A model generated the notes under the pieces. It was not told where the DNA came from. It ran no database searches and worked only from the letters and a program-made list of their open reading frames with translations. Positions 20,503-20,578 of a DNA stretch of 20,578 nucleotides are shown in pieces (position 1 is the stretch's first letter; each line of letters starts with the position of its first letter). The translations under genes and the position numbers were made by a program. The DNA comes from JAUUSJ01 sp051880475 (GTDB lineage Bacteria; Bacillota; Clostridia; Lachnospirales; Lachnospiraceae), in the NCBI GenBank assembly GCA_051880475.1, contig JBJEOA010000003.1, forward strand, positions 1-20,578, read 5' to 3'.

Positions 20503-20578
20503 GGATATTAAACTTGCGAAGGAAGAGAGCGAGGTGGAAAATATGTGTAACTTGAGTGAATTAGTTGAGAGACAAGGC
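20503..20578 (+). pseudogene. Start of a deleted second copy of the 17.9-18.9 kb Rpn gene, cut by the window end
   Basis: 20503-20530 closely matches the promoter region of the first Rpn gene (12 identical bases TAAACTTGCGAA, then AAGAGAG). Bases 20524-20578 are then identical to the coding positions 18694-18748. The promoter -10, the start and about 256 codons are missing between these two parts. AGAGAG occurs at both breakpoints in the intact copy (17870-17875 and 18694-18699). The coding frame is open from an ATG at 20486 through the end of the window and is in register with the first gene, but it lacks the nuclease domain. Confidence 0.75.

Overview
The window comes from a low-GC, A/T-rich Gram-positive chromosome, most likely an anaerobic Clostridia of the Lachnospiraceae type. 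This rests on strong purine-rich ribosome binding sites, a pyruvate formate-lyase operon headed by a ZTP (pfl-motif) riboswitch, an acetyl-type MetA, a three-S1-domain protein and Rpn-family nuclease genes with GIEQG-type tails. The genus cannot be fixed from the sequence.

Layout, left to right. (1) 1-1170: gpsA (phospholipid glycerol-3-phosphate supply) with a clear terminator. (2) 1238-4727: a three-gene ABC-2 type exporter operon of gliding-motility type (ATPase, permease, auxiliary protein) with its own promoter. (3) 4728-5368: a small two-helix membrane protein behind a leader with two perfect hairpins, the second enclosing the ribosome binding site and start codon. It ends at a bidirectional terminator shared with the next gene. 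(4) 5427-7894, minus strand: an S1-domain RNA-binding protein and glycerol dehydrogenase. The latter has a promoter, a palindrome in the leader and an unreported 34-codon leader ORF overlapping its start. (5) 7962-11346, plus strand: promoter, ZTP riboswitch, pflA, pflB, terminator. This links formate (one-carbon) production to 10-formyl-tetrahydrofolate status. (6) 11358-16663: housekeeping and metabolic genes: an alpha/beta hydrolase, a FlK-like hot-dog thioesterase, RluF-type pseudouridine synthase, ligA and metA, closed by a strong shared terminator.

(7) 16691-20578 is accessory and partly decayed. It holds a glycine-zipper protein whose N-terminal part is cut off by one in-frame TAG, an Rpn/PD-(D/E)XK nuclease gene with seven 12-bp tandem repeats, a Fic protein with what looks like a fused VbhA-like antitoxin segment and a C-terminal winged helix, a decayed fragment of a second Rpn-type gene, and at the right edge the start of a deleted second copy of the first Rpn gene (55 bp identical up to the window end). 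The Fic gene therefore sits between direct repeats derived from Rpn copies.

The strongest candidates for something undescribed are the start-codon-sequestering leader of the small membrane protein (4938-5020), the leader ORF of glycerol dehydrogenase (7689-7793) and the Rpn-Fic-Rpn arrangement. The other genes belong to well-known families.
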